Source: Lyticum sinuosum (GTDB taxonomy: Bacteria > Pseudomonadota > Alphaproteobacteria > Rickettsiales > Midichloriaceae). From it: 64,000 nt of DNA. How positions within the stretch are numbered: position 1 is the first letter of the stretch; each line of letters starts with the position of its first letter. This document shows positions 19,205 to 29,310 of the stretch, piece by piece. The translations under genes and the position numbers were made by a program. The DNA lies in NCBI RefSeq assembly GCF_034471385.1, contig NZ_JARGYU010000002.1, positions 1 to 64,000 on the forward strand, written 5' to 3'. The notes under the pieces are model-generated. The model did no database searches and was not told the DNA's origin. It saw only the letters and a list, made by a program, of their open reading frames with translations.

Positions 19205-20440
19205 TTAAGATGTTATATTTTTTATTTTGTGATATTTTTTATCTATTATTTGTGTAATACAAGCATCTGACCAAACATTTAACGATGTTTCTATCATATC
19301 TATAATTCCGTAAAAAGGAAGTATTAATCCCAAAAGTTCTATAGAAACATTCATACTTGTGAGTAGACTTGCAGATAGAAAAAAGCATCCCATTGGTACT
19401 CCAGCATTTCCTATTGCTGCTATTGAAGAAACAATTATCCAAATTATCATTGTGATATAGTCAATAGCTACACCATTATTTTGTAAAAGATATATCACTG
19501 TAGAAAATATAAATGCAGCACAACCGTTCATATTAATAGATGTGCAAAGTGGAAGAACAAATCTACTAATTTCAGGAGAAACATTAAGATTATTTTCAAT
19601 AGAATTTATAGTAATTGGTAATGTACCAGATGAAGATTTAGAAAAGAATGCCATAGATAATGCTGGAAACATTCCTTTAATCGAAGAAATAGGTTTTATA
19701 TTATGAAAATATAAAAGTATCGGTAAGATTATAATTCCATGTAATATATTTGATAAAACAACAACTAATAAATATTTACTAATACTATTTATATCACCTT
19801 TAGAATTTAATTGGTTTATAGTTGTTATAATAAAACCAAATAATCCCAATGGCATTATTTTTATAATCCACGATGTCATTACAATAAATAAAGCATGAAT
19901 TCCTGCAAAAAAATTAATAACAGTATTTCTATAAATATCTTCTGTGATAAATGATATAGATATCCCAATCAATACACTAATGATCAAGACTCCAATAACT
20001 TGATGTTCAATAAATGGCGTTAAAATATTAGATGGGATTATACCATCCAAATAATTAAAATAACTAAATTTTCCTAAATACGAATTACTACTAATGTTAG
20101 AAGAATTAGAATTAATATTTCCTGGATTAATTATAATATATAGTAAACATGCAACTGTTGAAGCTATTAGTGTTGTGCTAATAGTATAATACATTGTTTG
20201 TTTCCAAATATCTTTTAAATATTTATCATTTTTAAATTTTGATAAAGTAACAATTAAAGATAATGATATTATAGGAATACTAACAAATTTAAAAATTTTA
20301 ATAAAATTATTTGTGATAATTTCTCCAAAACTAATTAAAAATGATATATTGTAATATCCACCTGTTAACGCAATGATGATAGAAATAATATAAATATATT
20401 TGGTTTTATATATTAAACTTAAAATATTTTTTATAAACAT
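19205..20440 (-). CDS. Dicarboxylate/amino acid:cation symporter (DAACS/SDF family)
   Basis: A Na+ or H+ coupled carrier for C4-dicarboxylates or glutamate in the inner membrane. The serine-rich reentrant loop is FFSKSSSGTLPITINS at about residues 265-280. The substrate and sodium motif is SINMNGCAAF, matching the family's NMDG/NMNG element, and the second reentrant loop reads GNAGVPMGCFF, close to the family's AGVPGG. About eight hydrophobic segments are visible over 411 residues. The glycine pair of VPGG is reduced to VPMG. Substrate cannot be decided; in an intracellular bacterium host glutamate or succinate is plausible. It stands alone between feoA and secA, all on the minus strand. Confidence 0.9.
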   Translation of the reverse strand: MFIKNILSLIYKTKYIYIISIIIALTGGYYNISFLISFGEIITNNFIKIFKFVSIPIISLSLIVTLSKFKNDKYLKDIWKQTMYYTISTTLIASTVACLLYIIINPGNINSNSSNISSNSYLGKFSYFNYLDGIIPSNILTPFIEHQVIGVLIISVLIGISISFITEDIYRNTVINFFAGIHALFIVMTSWIIKIMPLGLFGFIITTINQLNSKGDINSISKYLLVVVLSNILHGIIILPILLYFHNIKPISSIKGMFPALSMAFFSKSSSGTLPITINSIENNLNVSPEISRFVLPLCTSINMNGCAAFIFSTVIYLLQNNGVAIDYITMIIWIIVSSIAAIGNAGVPMGCFFLSASLLTSMNVSIELLGLILPFYGIIDMIETSLNVWSDACITQIIDKKYHKIKNITS

Positions 20441-20512
20441 AATTATTTATTAATAAAAATAATAATAAAAAATTTAATTAGACAAAGATAATAAAAAATC
20501 AAAAATTTATTT

Positions 20513-23275
20513 TTAATCTGAATAATCAGCTATTTTTCCATGACAATATTTATATTTTAAACCAGATTCACAATAACATGGATCATTTCTACTAATATCA
20601 TGATTTTTGACTATGTCCTGATCAGAATTATTATTAATAGTATTATCTATAGGTATATTATTATCATTATTATTACTATCATTTTTTAATAATTTACTTT
20701 TTTTAGTCTTTTTTTCTGTATTTTTCTTTGTTTTATTATTTTGATATGATTTTTCATTATCATTCAATATATTATCGCTGTTTATCATATCATCATTTGA
20801 ATTATCAGAAATAGAATAATGCATGTGCATAAATGAAGATAATGTTTCAACTTCAAAATCAGATATCATTTGTTTAAATGCATTAAAAGATTCTATTTTG
20901 TATTCATTAAGAGGATTTTGTTGGCCATAAGATCTAAGATGTATTCCACGACGTATTTGATCTAAATCGTTAATATGAAATCTCCATAATTTATCAATTA
21001 TTTCTAGCATAATTCTTTTTAATATGTGAATTAATATATTTTTATCATTGATTTGATCTATTTTTTTATAAAAACATGTATTAACATCAAATTTAATTTT
21101 TTCTAAAGAAATTTCATTGTCATCAATAGAATCAAATTTTAATCCATATATCTGACGAATTTTTAATAAAAAACCATCATTTTTATCATTAAAATCATTT
21201 TTTAATTGTATCTTTTGATATTCTTCATATTCTATTAATATTTGATCCAAAGTATTCTTATGTATTTCCTTTAAATGATTTATTAATTCTTCATTTGAAT
21301 CAATAATATCGAATCTTCTTTTAAATATAGCTTGTCTTTGAACATTTATAACATCATCATATCGCAAGATATTTTTACGAGATTCATAATTCATAGACTC
21401 TATTTTTTGTTGAGCTCTTATAATAGCTTTAGTTACCATTGGATGTATTATTGCTTCATCTTCTTTAAGTCCTAATTTACTTAAGATATTTTTGAGTTTT
21501 TCAGATCCAAACATCTTCATTAATTTATCTTCTAAAGATAAGTAAAAAACTGTTTTACCTGGATCACCTTGTCTTCCAGAACGACCTCTAAGTTGTTCAT
21601 CTATACGTCTTGCATCATGTCTCTCTGTCCCTATTACAACTAGTCCACCAAGTTCTAAAATTTTACGTTTTTCTTCTTCTACTTTACTTATTATTTCAGA
21701 AAAATCTTGACCTTCTTCTTTGATGATATCTGGATTACCACCAAGCATAATGTCAGTTCCTCTTCCTGCCATATTTGTTGCAACAGTAACAGCATTTAAA
21801 CTTCCAGCTTGAGCTATAATCTTAGCTTCTTTTTCATGATACTTAGCATTTAAAATATTGTGTGGAATTTTCTTTTCATTCAATAAATATGATAATTTTT
21901 CGGAACTTTCGATACTTGTTGTGCCAACTAAAATTGGACGTCCTGTTTTATGATTTTCCTCTATAAAACTAACAATACCATTGTATTTACCTGATTCTGT
22001 AGAATATACAATATCGTCACAATCTTCTCTTTTTATCGGTAAATTAGTTGGGACATCTAAAACATTAAGACCATAAATTTCCTTAAATTCCTCTGCCTCA
22101 CTAATTGCAGTTCCTGTCATTCCAGATAATTTATGATATAATCTAAAATAATTCTGAAATGTTGTAGATGCTATTGTTTGGTTATCACTTTGTACTCTAA
22201 CTTTTTCCTTTGCTTCTATAGCTTGATGTAATCCATCAGAGTAACGTCTACCATCCATTATACGCCCAGTAAACTCATCAATAATTAATACTTTTCCGTT
22301 TACAACTACATAATCTTTATCTCTTACAAATAAATGATGGGCTTTCAATGCTTGATCTACATAATGAACTATTGACATATGATCTAAATCATACATTGAA
22401 CCAATATTAGATATAACACCTTTTTGTTTTAATATATTTTCTAAATTTTCATTTCCATCTTCGCTTAAAATTACAGATCGATTTTTTAAATCTATTTCAT
22501 AATCACTTTCTTTTAATGTTTTTATTATGTCATTAACAACTTTATACATTCTAAAATCATTATCAGATTGACCTGATATAATTAATGGAGTTCTAGCCTC
22601 ATCTATTAAAATACTATCTATTTCATCTATAATTGCATAATGTAATGATCTTTGTATCATACTACCTGGAATAAAATAATCATCATTTCTACGAAGATAT
22701 TTTAAGTTATCTCTCAAATAATCAAATCCAAATTCATTATTAGTTCCATATGTTACATCAGCAGAGTAAGCATTATATCTTTTTTCATCATTCATATTTC
22801 CTGTAATACATCCAACTTTTAACCCAAGGAATCCTAAAATCTTTTCTATATTTTGAGCATCTCTTCTTGCTAAATAATCATTTACTGTAATAAGATGTAC
22901 ACCCTTTCCAACTAAAGCATTTAAATATATACTTAATGGTGCTACAAGAGTTTTACCCTCTCCTGTTTTCATCTGAGCAATCATACCTCTATGTAGTGCA
23001 ATTCCTCCTATTAATTGGACATCAAAATGTCTTTTATTTAAAATTCTCAAGCTTACTTCTCGAACTGTAGCAAAAGCCTCAGGTAATAATGAATCTAATG
23101 ATTCACCTTCACTTATTCTATCTTTGAATAAGACTGTTTGATTAGATAGTTCTTTATTACTCATATTTTTCATTCTATGTTCAATCTTATTGATTTCAGT
23201 AACAATAGAAAGAATATTTCGCAATATTTTAGTATTTTGATCAGGAAATATCTTTTTTAAAAAGGAAAAAAACAT
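20513..23275 (-). CDS. secA: Preprotein translocase ATPase SecA
   Basis: Motor that drives preproteins through SecYEG. The Walker A segment MKTGEGKTLVAPL is near residue 107, the DEAD-like box IIDEIDSILIDEARTPL near 215, and the second motor half has VATNMAGRGTDIMLGG and EQLRGRSGRQGDPG. The C-terminus after a long Asn/Lys/Asp-rich linker (about 835-890) carries the zinc and SecB-binding motif RNDPCYCESGLKYKYCHG. At 920 residues it is close to the usual length. It is transcribed alone on the minus strand, 72 bp upstream of the symporter gene. Confidence 0.98.
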   Translation of the reverse strand: MFFSFLKKIFPDQNTKILRNILSIVTEINKIEHRMKNMSNKELSNQTVLFKDRISEGESLDSLLPEAFATVREVSLRILNKRHFDVQLIGGIALHRGMIAQMKTGEGKTLVAPLSIYLNALVGKGVHLITVNDYLARRDAQNIEKILGFLGLKVGCITGNMNDEKRYNAYSADVTYGTNNEFGFDYLRDNLKYLRRNDDYFIPGSMIQRSLHYAIIDEIDSILIDEARTPLIISGQSDNDFRMYKVVNDIIKTLKESDYEIDLKNRSVILSEDGNENLENILKQKGVISNIGSMYDLDHMSIVHYVDQALKAHHLFVRDKDYVVVNGKVLIIDEFTGRIMDGRRYSDGLHQAIEAKEKVRVQSDNQTIASTTFQNYFRLYHKLSGMTGTAISEAEEFKEIYGLNVLDVPTNLPIKREDCDDIVYSTESGKYNGIVSFIEENHKTGRPILVGTTSIESSEKLSYLLNEKKIPHNILNAKYHEKEAKIIAQAGSLNAVTVATNMAGRGTDIMLGGNPDIIKEEGQDFSEIISKVEEEKRKILELGGLVVIGTERHDARRIDEQLRGRSGRQGDPGKTVFYLSLEDKLMKMFGSEKLKNILSKLGLKEDEAIIHPMVTKAIIRAQQKIESMNYESRKNILRYDDVINVQRQAIFKRRFDIIDSNEELINHLKEIHKNTLDQILIEYEEYQKIQLKNDFNDKNDGFLLKIRQIYGLKFDSIDDNEISLEKIKFDVNTCFYKKIDQINDKNILIHILKRIMLEIIDKLWRFHINDLDQIRRGIHLRSYGQQNPLNEYKIESFNAFKQMISDFEVETLSSFMHMHYSISDNSNDDMINSDNILNDNEKSYQNNKTKKNTEKKTKKSKLLKNDSNNNDNNIPIDNTINNNSDQDIVKNHDISRNDPCYCESGLKYKYCHGKIADYSD

Positions 23276-23546
23276 ATAAAATGCAATTATATAATTATTT
23301 TTATAAAAACTTTTTCATAAAATTTTTATGATTATTATTATCACTTATTTATATAATAAGATAATTTGCAAAAAGCAAAGAATCTATTTTAAAAATTAAA
23401 TAATGTATTTTAAAAATTAAAGAATGTATTTGTACTTTTACTAAAAATATGAGATAATTAAAATACAATCTTGTATTTTTATCATTATTAATAATGTTAA
23501 TAATTTGTTAATAAAATAATTAATATTTATTTTTTTATATTTTTTT

Positions 23547-23813
23547 ATGAATGGTACACCTGGATCAAATATTCTTTCTGGTATAGGAGGTAATTTTTGT
23601 GGTACTGAAACATTAGGTCAATCGGGAAAAAAATCTCAGGATCTTACTGCGCCTTTTAATATAGATAAGATTTTTGATAGTGCTCAACAAGCTGGAAATG
23701 CATTTGGTTTGCCTAAACTAGAAAGCATTGGAATATCTGAGCAAATAAAACCTCCAACAACACCTATAAATCTCGATATTAAACAAAATACTATTTTTGG
23801 AAAGGCTAAGTAA
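23547..23813 (+). CDS. Small hypothetical protein, 88 aa
   Basis: Not recognised. It begins with ATG, is rich in Gly, Pro, Ser and Thr (MNGTPGSNILSGIGGNF; GQSGKKSQDLTAPFNIDKIF) and lacks the Asn/Lys runs of spacer-derived frames, which supports it being a real gene. Only two cysteine-free amphipathic stretches are seen and there is no membrane segment or signal peptide. A single Cys is at residue 18. It is divergent from secA and 535 bp upstream of queA. Confidence 0.55.
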   Translation: MNGTPGSNILSGIGGNFCGTETLGQSGKKSQDLTAPFNIDKIFDSAQQAGNAFGLPKLESIGISEQIKPPTTPINLDIKQNTIFGKAK

Positions 23814-24348
23814 TAATAACAATAATATAATAACTAATTATAAAATACTAAAATCATATTAATATATAAAAAATAAATAATTCTATAAGATTTTTATAAA
23901 ATTAAAAATAATTTCCGGAAAGATACTAAATTATCTTAGTATATAATTCTTAAAAGACTGAAATATATAATTTAATTTATTTTATCTAAAAAAATAATAA
24001 AAATTTTTTATATATATTATTTTTTATAATTATAAGATAAATTTCTTAAGAAAATATAATAATTCTATAAGAAAATTGTTTAATTTTATGTGGCGCTTTC
24101 TATTTTGCTCTTGCTATTTCTAAGAATTTTGCAGAATTAAAATCACAAAATCTACTGCGATCACTAATAACAACTAATACATAAAAAGAAGATTTTGCTA
24201 TCTTTTTACATATCTTTTTATCTGTATTTTATCTGTATAATAAATGGAATATGATTCCATAATAATATGTTACTTAATTAATAATTAATAATAATTTTAC
24301 TTTTTAGTAAAATAAATTATTTTATAATTTTTTATTGTTAATTATATT
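23814..24348. other. Intergenic region with a GC-richer islet and a start-less reverse ORF remnant
   Basis: Most of this spacer is A/T only. The stretch at about 24088-24230 is richer in G+C. On the minus strand it contains 42 sense codons (24228-24100, ending TAG) without a start codon, reading partly SSFYVLVVISDRSRFCDFNS and then AKFLEIARAK. An inverted AGAATTTTGCAGAATT lies within it. It may be the tail of a decayed gene or a small RNA; no family is recognised. Confidence 0.35.
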
Positions 24349-25644
24349 ATGACAGATACAATAAATTTATCAAAACTTGAAAATTTTAAGTTTGATATTC
24401 CTAAAGAATTAATTGCATCTTCTCCAATATTACCTAGAGATGCATCACGTCTTTTAGTGATTGATGATAATGCTGATCATTATCAAGATAGTAAATTTAA
24501 AGATATCACTAAATTCCTCTATCCTGGAGATATTATGATATTTAATGATACTAAAGTAATACCTGCAGCATTATTTGGTATAAAAGTATCAAAACACTTC
24601 AAAAAAAATGTAGACATCAATATTATAGAATATCTAAATTCAGAGAATAATTTTTCATATTGGAAATGCTTAATTAAAGGAAAAAAACTGATTCCAGGAG
24701 ATAAAATATTAATTTTGAAAAAAATTCATCGTGATAAAATTAATAAAGAATGTAATATATCTAATAAAAATAATTTTTTATCAAACTTAAAATATAATAT
24801 AGAAGATATAAAAAATATAGAAGATATAGAAGATATATTACATAAAAAAATAAATTCTACTAATGAAAAAGTAGAATACATAGAATTTCAACCAGATTAT
24901 AAATTTATTTATACTATTTTAAGATTAGTAAATAAAGAAGATGATTTTATATGGATAGTGAAATTTGAACATAGTAAAATAAATATGTTAAATAAAATAC
25001 TACCATTTTTTGGAGAAATGCCACTACCACCATATATGCGTCGTAGTGGAGAATATAATGATAAATTTTCATATCAAACAGTATATGCAGAAAAAGAGGG
25101 TTCTGTTGCAGGACATACTGCTGGATTACATTTTACTAATGAATTATTAGATGATATAAAAAGAATGGGTGTTGAAATACATAAAATAACTTTACATATT
25201 GGTGCTGGAACATTTTTACCTATAAAAACCGATAATATTTCTGATCATAAAATGCATGAAGAAGTATACTCAATTGATCAAGAAACAGTAAATGCAATTA
25301 AAAAAGCTAAAAAAAATAAACAAAGAATCATTGCAGTTGGAACTACTTCAATGAGAGCATTAGAAAGTGCTGCAACAAATCATTGGAAATTGGAACAATT
25401 AAATTTAAGTAATATGTTTCCAATAAATACATCTAAAACTTCTATATTTATACGTCCAGGATATAAGTTTCTTATTTGTGATGTATTAGTAACAAATTTT
25501 CATATGCCATGTAGTAGTTTATTTATTTTAGTATGTGCATTTGGAGGATATAAAAAAATGATGGAAGCTTATCAATTTGCAATAAAAAATAAATATAGAT
25601 TTTTTTCTTATGGAGATGCAAGTATAATTTTTAAAAAAATATAA
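24349..25644 (+). CDS. queA: S-adenosylmethionine:tRNA ribosyltransferase-isomerase
   Basis: Adds the epoxycyclopentane ring to preQ1 at the wobble base in the queuosine pathway. N-terminal family blocks are FDIPKELIASSPILPRDASR and GDIMIFNDTKVIPAAL. The second half has GEMPLPPYMRR, QTVYAEKEGSVAGHTAGLHF, LHIGAGTFLPI, VGTTSMRALESA, and TNFHMPCSSLFILVCAFGGY. It has 431 residues against about 345; the excess is an insertion around residues 125-180 with a short tandem repeat (IEDIKNIEDIEDI). The catalytic core is intact. Other queuosine genes are not in the window. Confidence 0.96.
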   Translation: MTDTINLSKLENFKFDIPKELIASSPILPRDASRLLVIDDNADHYQDSKFKDITKFLYPGDIMIFNDTKVIPAALFGIKVSKHFKKNVDINIIEYLNSENNFSYWKCLIKGKKLIPGDKILILKKIHRDKINKECNISNKNNFLSNLKYNIEDIKNIEDIEDILHKKINSTNEKVEYIEFQPDYKFIYTILRLVNKEDDFIWIVKFEHSKINMLNKILPFFGEMPLPPYMRRSGEYNDKFSYQTVYAEKEGSVAGHTAGLHFTNELLDDIKRMGVEIHKITLHIGAGTFLPIKTDNISDHKMHEEVYSIDQETVNAIKKAKKNKQRIIAVGTTSMRALESAATNHWKLEQLNLSNMFPINTSKTSIFIRPGYKFLICDVLVTNFHMPCSSLFILVCAFGGYKKMMEAYQFAIKNKYRFFSYGDASIIFKKI

Positions 25645-25664
25645 AAAGTACTTTTTAGATTATA

Positions 25665-26005
25665 AATCAGTTAGTATTATTAGTTAATAGTAGATAATAT
25701 TCAAAGAAATTATTTATATTTTATGCTTTATATTTTTTATACTTTATATTTTTTACATTTTTATGTAATTTATAGTAAAATTTATCATAAAATCTAAAAA
25801 ACAATGCTAATATTACTTTAGTTAATGTTTTTATTAATAAAATCAGTTAGTATTATTAGTTAATAGTAGATAATATTCAAAGAAATTATTTATATTTTAT
25901 GCTTTATATTTTTTATACTTTATATTTTTTACATTTTTATGTAATTTATAGTAAAATTTATCATAAAATCTAAAAAACAATGCTAATATTACTTTAGTTA
26001 ATGTT
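25665..26005. repeat. 165-bp direct repeat, 176-bp period, containing the 3' end of secD
   Basis: Bases 25665-25829 are repeated at 25841-26005 with an 11-bp spacer, and the two copies look identical throughout. The right copy includes the last 36 or so codons of secD (stop at 25897). The left copy therefore carries an orphan duplicate of the secD tail downstream of the real stop. Near identity implies a recent event. Confidence 0.92.
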
Positions 26006-27594
26006 ACCGCAGTGAACATTGAACTAATTATTCCAATTATTAATGTTACTGCAAAACCTCTGATAGAAGCTGTTCCAAATGCATATAAAACTATTGCAGC
26101 TCCTATTGTAGTAATATTAGAATCGACTATTGTTGCAAATGAGTCTTTATATCCTTCTTCTATACTCTGACTAAATTTACTTTTTTCTCTAATTCTTTCA
26201 AATATCAACACATTAGCATCGACTGCCATTCCAAGTGTAAGTGCTATTCCTGATATTCCTGGAAGTGTTAATGTTGCTTCAAAAAGACTCATAATTGCTA
26301 TAATCATACCTAAGTTTATAATCAAAGCAATATTTGCTAGAAGTCCAAAATATTTGTATCGCAATGTCATAATAATAGCTACAGCTATTAATCCAATAAT
26401 AACAGCTTTACACCCAGCATCTATTGATTCTTGTCCTAATGTTGGACCAATATTTCTTTCTTCAATAATTTTTAGTTCAGTAGGTAAAGCTCCTGATCTT
26501 AATAGTAATGCTAATTCTTTAGCCATTTCTGCTGTAAGATTTCCAGAAATTACACCAACTCCTGTAATAATTGTATCAGTGATTCTAGGAGCACTTATTA
26601 TGATACCATCAAGAACTATAGCTAAATTTCTGTTTTTATAAATATTAGTTATATTTGCAAATGTTTTTGTTCCTTCTTCATTAAGTCTAAATTTAACATT
26701 ATATTCTCCCATATGTCCGACTATTGATTGTGCATCTATTAAATTTTCTCCATGCATTAGTGGGTGAATAATCACCGGAAGACGTTGAGCTAATCTTATA
26801 TCATTTCTTTTATTATGAGTTTTATTATTCTTATTATTTTCAGAATCTATATCTTCTTCAGAAGATTCATCATCTTCTGATAGTAAGTCAATTACTGGTA
26901 ACATTCTAATACCAAATGGTAATTTATCATAATTCTTTAATGTTATATCATTACTAATTAAATGGAATGTCATTTTAGCTGTTTTACCAATAAGATTTTT
27001 TATTTCATCAGTGCTGTATACTCCTGGGATTTGAATAAGAATCATATCATCACCTTGTCTTTGAATATCTATCTCACGTGTTCCACTATCATCAATACGA
27101 TGTCGAATAATTTCAATACTCTGATTAACAAGATGTTTTATGGTATTTTCTTTAAATTTATTAGTAAATTCAACAATAACTTGGTTATTACTTAACGATA
27201 CTTCGTATTCATCATGATTTAATTTTCTTTTTAATATATCATAAATTTTTTCATGATTATTATTTTCTATATTATTTTTATCTTCATTGTTTACTATAAC
27301 TTTAGTATTATCAGAATAATTACTAAAAAAATTAATATTTTCATTTTTTAAGTAATTTGATATTAAATCGGCTGTATTACCAATACAATCTTTATAATAT
27401 TGATTAATATCAACCTTAAGTAAAATAGATACACCACCTTTTAAGTCTAAACCAAGTGATATTTTATTATGAACAAATATTTTATTATCTCTTAAATTTG
27501 GAAATAATATTGGTAACAATAAATAAATTGTTATTGTTAAAATCATTATGACTGAAAAAATTTGTTTGATACTTATATTAACTCTTGGTGTCAT
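25897..27594 (-). CDS. secD: Protein translocase subunit SecD
   Basis: SecD uses the proton gradient to complete protein export with SecF. The N-terminal membrane segment (IFSVIMILTITIYLLLPILF) is followed by LGLDLKGGVSILLKVD, the SecD D1 signature. The periplasmic P1 region includes IEIIRHRIDDSGTREIDIQR (one 20-residue stretch) and MILIQIPGV. Conserved membrane elements follow: LLRSGALPTEL, ERNIGPTLGQESIDAG, GIALTLGMAVDANVLIFERI, then the last segments. A Glu/Asp-rich insertion is at about 240-265. The 565 residues are full length. secF is not adjacent. The last 36 codons are duplicated just downstream. Confidence 0.97.
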   Translation of the reverse strand: MTPRVNISIKQIFSVIMILTITIYLLLPILFPNLRDNKIFVHNKISLGLDLKGGVSILLKVDINQYYKDCIGNTADLISNYLKNENINFFSNYSDNTKVIVNNEDKNNIENNNHEKIYDILKRKLNHDEYEVSLSNNQVIVEFTNKFKENTIKHLVNQSIEIIRHRIDDSGTREIDIQRQGDDMILIQIPGVYSTDEIKNLIGKTAKMTFHLISNDITLKNYDKLPFGIRMLPVIDLLSEDDESSEEDIDSENNKNNKTHNKRNDIRLAQRLPVIIHPLMHGENLIDAQSIVGHMGEYNVKFRLNEEGTKTFANITNIYKNRNLAIVLDGIIISAPRITDTIITGVGVISGNLTAEMAKELALLLRSGALPTELKIIEERNIGPTLGQESIDAGCKAVIIGLIAVAIIMTLRYKYFGLLANIALIINLGMIIAIMSLFEATLTLPGISGIALTLGMAVDANVLIFERIREKSKFSQSIEEGYKDSFATIVDSNITTIGAAIVLYAFGTASIRGFAVTLIIGIISSMFTAVTLTKVILALFFRFYDKFYYKLHKNVKNIKYKKYKA

Positions 27595-27734
27595 TTATTA
27601 TGTTTTTCATGTATTGTTACTTTTTTATTTATATATTTATTTTTTAATACTTTTTATATTTTATATAATTATTTTTCTATATATTAATTTAATATTGTCA
27701 ATTTTCATTAAAAAATATTATTTTTATTAATTTA

Positions 27735-29189
27735 TTATTTTATTAATTTTTCTATAACAAAATCTAATACTGCAGAACCTCTATCTGTGACCATAATATA
27801 AAATATATCATCATTGATTTCATTGTCATGCATAGAATCAATCTTTAATATTTTATTATTTATATTACCTTTTATAGAATTAGATGCAATAATTTTATTA
27901 CTTATTTTATTATTAACATTTATTACATTTTTATTTTCTTTTTTATTAAAATTTAATTTTGTACATAAATTATTTTTTTTATCCTTTTTACCATAATTTT
28001 TATCATAAATATTATATTTTTTTTGAATTTTTATAAGGTCTAAATCTTTTAATTCTTTTAGTACGGAATCTGATATTGAGCATTTATTTATTTCTATACC
28101 TTCATTTAATAATCTCATTTTCATTATAATTTCTTCTTTTTTTGCAATATCGCAATCTATATATTCAATATCATTAATTCCATGATCATATTTTTTTACT
28201 GATTGAAGCCATTTTTCAGGATTTTTATGATCAATAGTTGCAATTCTAGTTGAAAAATCAGTATTTTTATTATTTATATCATTTTTACTTATAATATTAT
28301 TATTTATATCATTTTTACTTATAATATTATTATTTATATCATTTATATTTATACAATCAGATATTTTTGTGTAATTATAAAAACGACTATGTGCTCCTGG
28401 CCCAATACCTAAATAATCTTGATATCTCCAATAACGCAGATTATGTTTTGATTCTTTATCTATTTTGCAATAATTAGATATTTCATAATGTCTAAATTCA
28501 TTTTTAATAGTAATTTCATTTGTCAAATTATAAAAATCCGCCAATTGATTTTCATCAGGCATTTTTATTATATTATTCAGCCACATTTTATGAAATTGTG
28601 TACCAGGCTCAATAACTAATTGATAAAGAGAAATATGATATTTAGCTAATGGTAACATAGTTTCAAGATCAAGTTTCCAATCATCAAGACTTTGTTCTGG
28701 TAATCCATATATTAAATCAAATGAATAATTATCATAATTATTAGCAATAATATCTAAAGCATGATATGCATCATTTACGTTATGTTTACGACCTAAAAAG
28801 ATTAAATTATTATTTCTAATACTTTGAATTCCTAAAGATATGCGATTTATACCTGCTCTCTTTAGATCTTTCATTTTTGCAGATTCAGTTGAGCTAGGAT
28901 TAGCTTCTAAAGTTATTTCAATATTTGGATGTATTACATATTCTTTATATAATTTATTAATAATTTTTTCGATTACATAAACAGGAGCAAGAGATGGTGT
29001 TCCACCACCAAAAAATATAGTCTCAATAGGGCGTTTTATTATATAATTTTTATAATAATCTATAGCTTTGCAATAAGAATTTACCCATTCATCAGGATTA
29101 ATATTTTGTTTTACATAACTATTAAAATCACAATAAGGACATTTTTTTTCACAAAATGGCCAATGAATATAAATTCCAATGCTATTCAT
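27735..29189 (-). CDS. hemW: Radical SAM heme chaperone HemW
   Basis: HemW binds heme and inserts it into respiratory proteins; it is a radical SAM protein related to coproporphyrinogen dehydrogenase. The N-terminus GIYIHWPFCEKKCPYCDFNS holds the [4Fe-4S] CxxxCxxC (Cys13, Cys17, Cys20) and lacks the extra Cys of HemN, which favours HemW. Then IETIFFGGGTPSL, EANPSS, and GINRISLGIQS. The typical protein is about 380 residues; this is 484 because of a tandem repeat near 280-305 (ISKNDINNNI twice, a 30-bp unit) and an Asn/Lys-rich insertion at about 400-460. It starts 121 bp from divergent gpsA. Confidence 0.93.
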   Translation of the reverse strand: MNSIGIYIHWPFCEKKCPYCDFNSYVKQNINPDEWVNSYCKAIDYYKNYIIKRPIETIFFGGGTPSLAPVYVIEKIINKLYKEYVIHPNIEITLEANPSSTESAKMKDLKRAGINRISLGIQSIRNNNLIFLGRKHNVNDAYHALDIIANNYDNYSFDLIYGLPEQSLDDWKLDLETMLPLAKYHISLYQLVIEPGTQFHKMWLNNIIKMPDENQLADFYNLTNEITIKNEFRHYEISNYCKIDKESKHNLRYWRYQDYLGIGPGAHSRFYNYTKISDCININDINNNIISKNDINNNIISKNDINNKNTDFSTRIATIDHKNPEKWLQSVKKYDHGINDIEYIDCDIAKKEEIIMKMRLLNEGIEINKCSISDSVLKELKDLDLIKIQKKYNIYDKNYGKKDKKNNLCTKLNFNKKENKNVINVNNKISNKIIASNSIKGNINNKILKIDSMHDNEINDDIFYIMVTDRGSAVLDFVIEKLIK

Positions 29190-29310
29190 AAAAAATATGA
29201 TATATTAAAATGCAATCGCTAAATATTAGTAAAAAATATTATAATATTTTTTCAAATATTAGTTTATAATAAGTTTGATATAAAATATATTTTTATTATT
29301 ATTTTTTTAT

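Noticed and set aside
25665..26005. CRISPR-like interpretation of the tandem arrays
   Set aside because: Copies are 88-240 bp, contiguous or nearly so, with no short constant repeat separated by unique spacers, and no cas genes are present.
26354..26641. Plus-strand frame of 95 codons antisense to secD
   Set aside because: It lies wholly inside secD, whose protein is strongly conserved; no ribosome binding site or family match.
27548..27730. 60-codon hydrophobic plus-strand frame overlapping the secD start
   Set aside because: Phe/Ile/Leu/Tyr-only translation of a T-rich spacer; hydrophobicity is a by-product of base composition.
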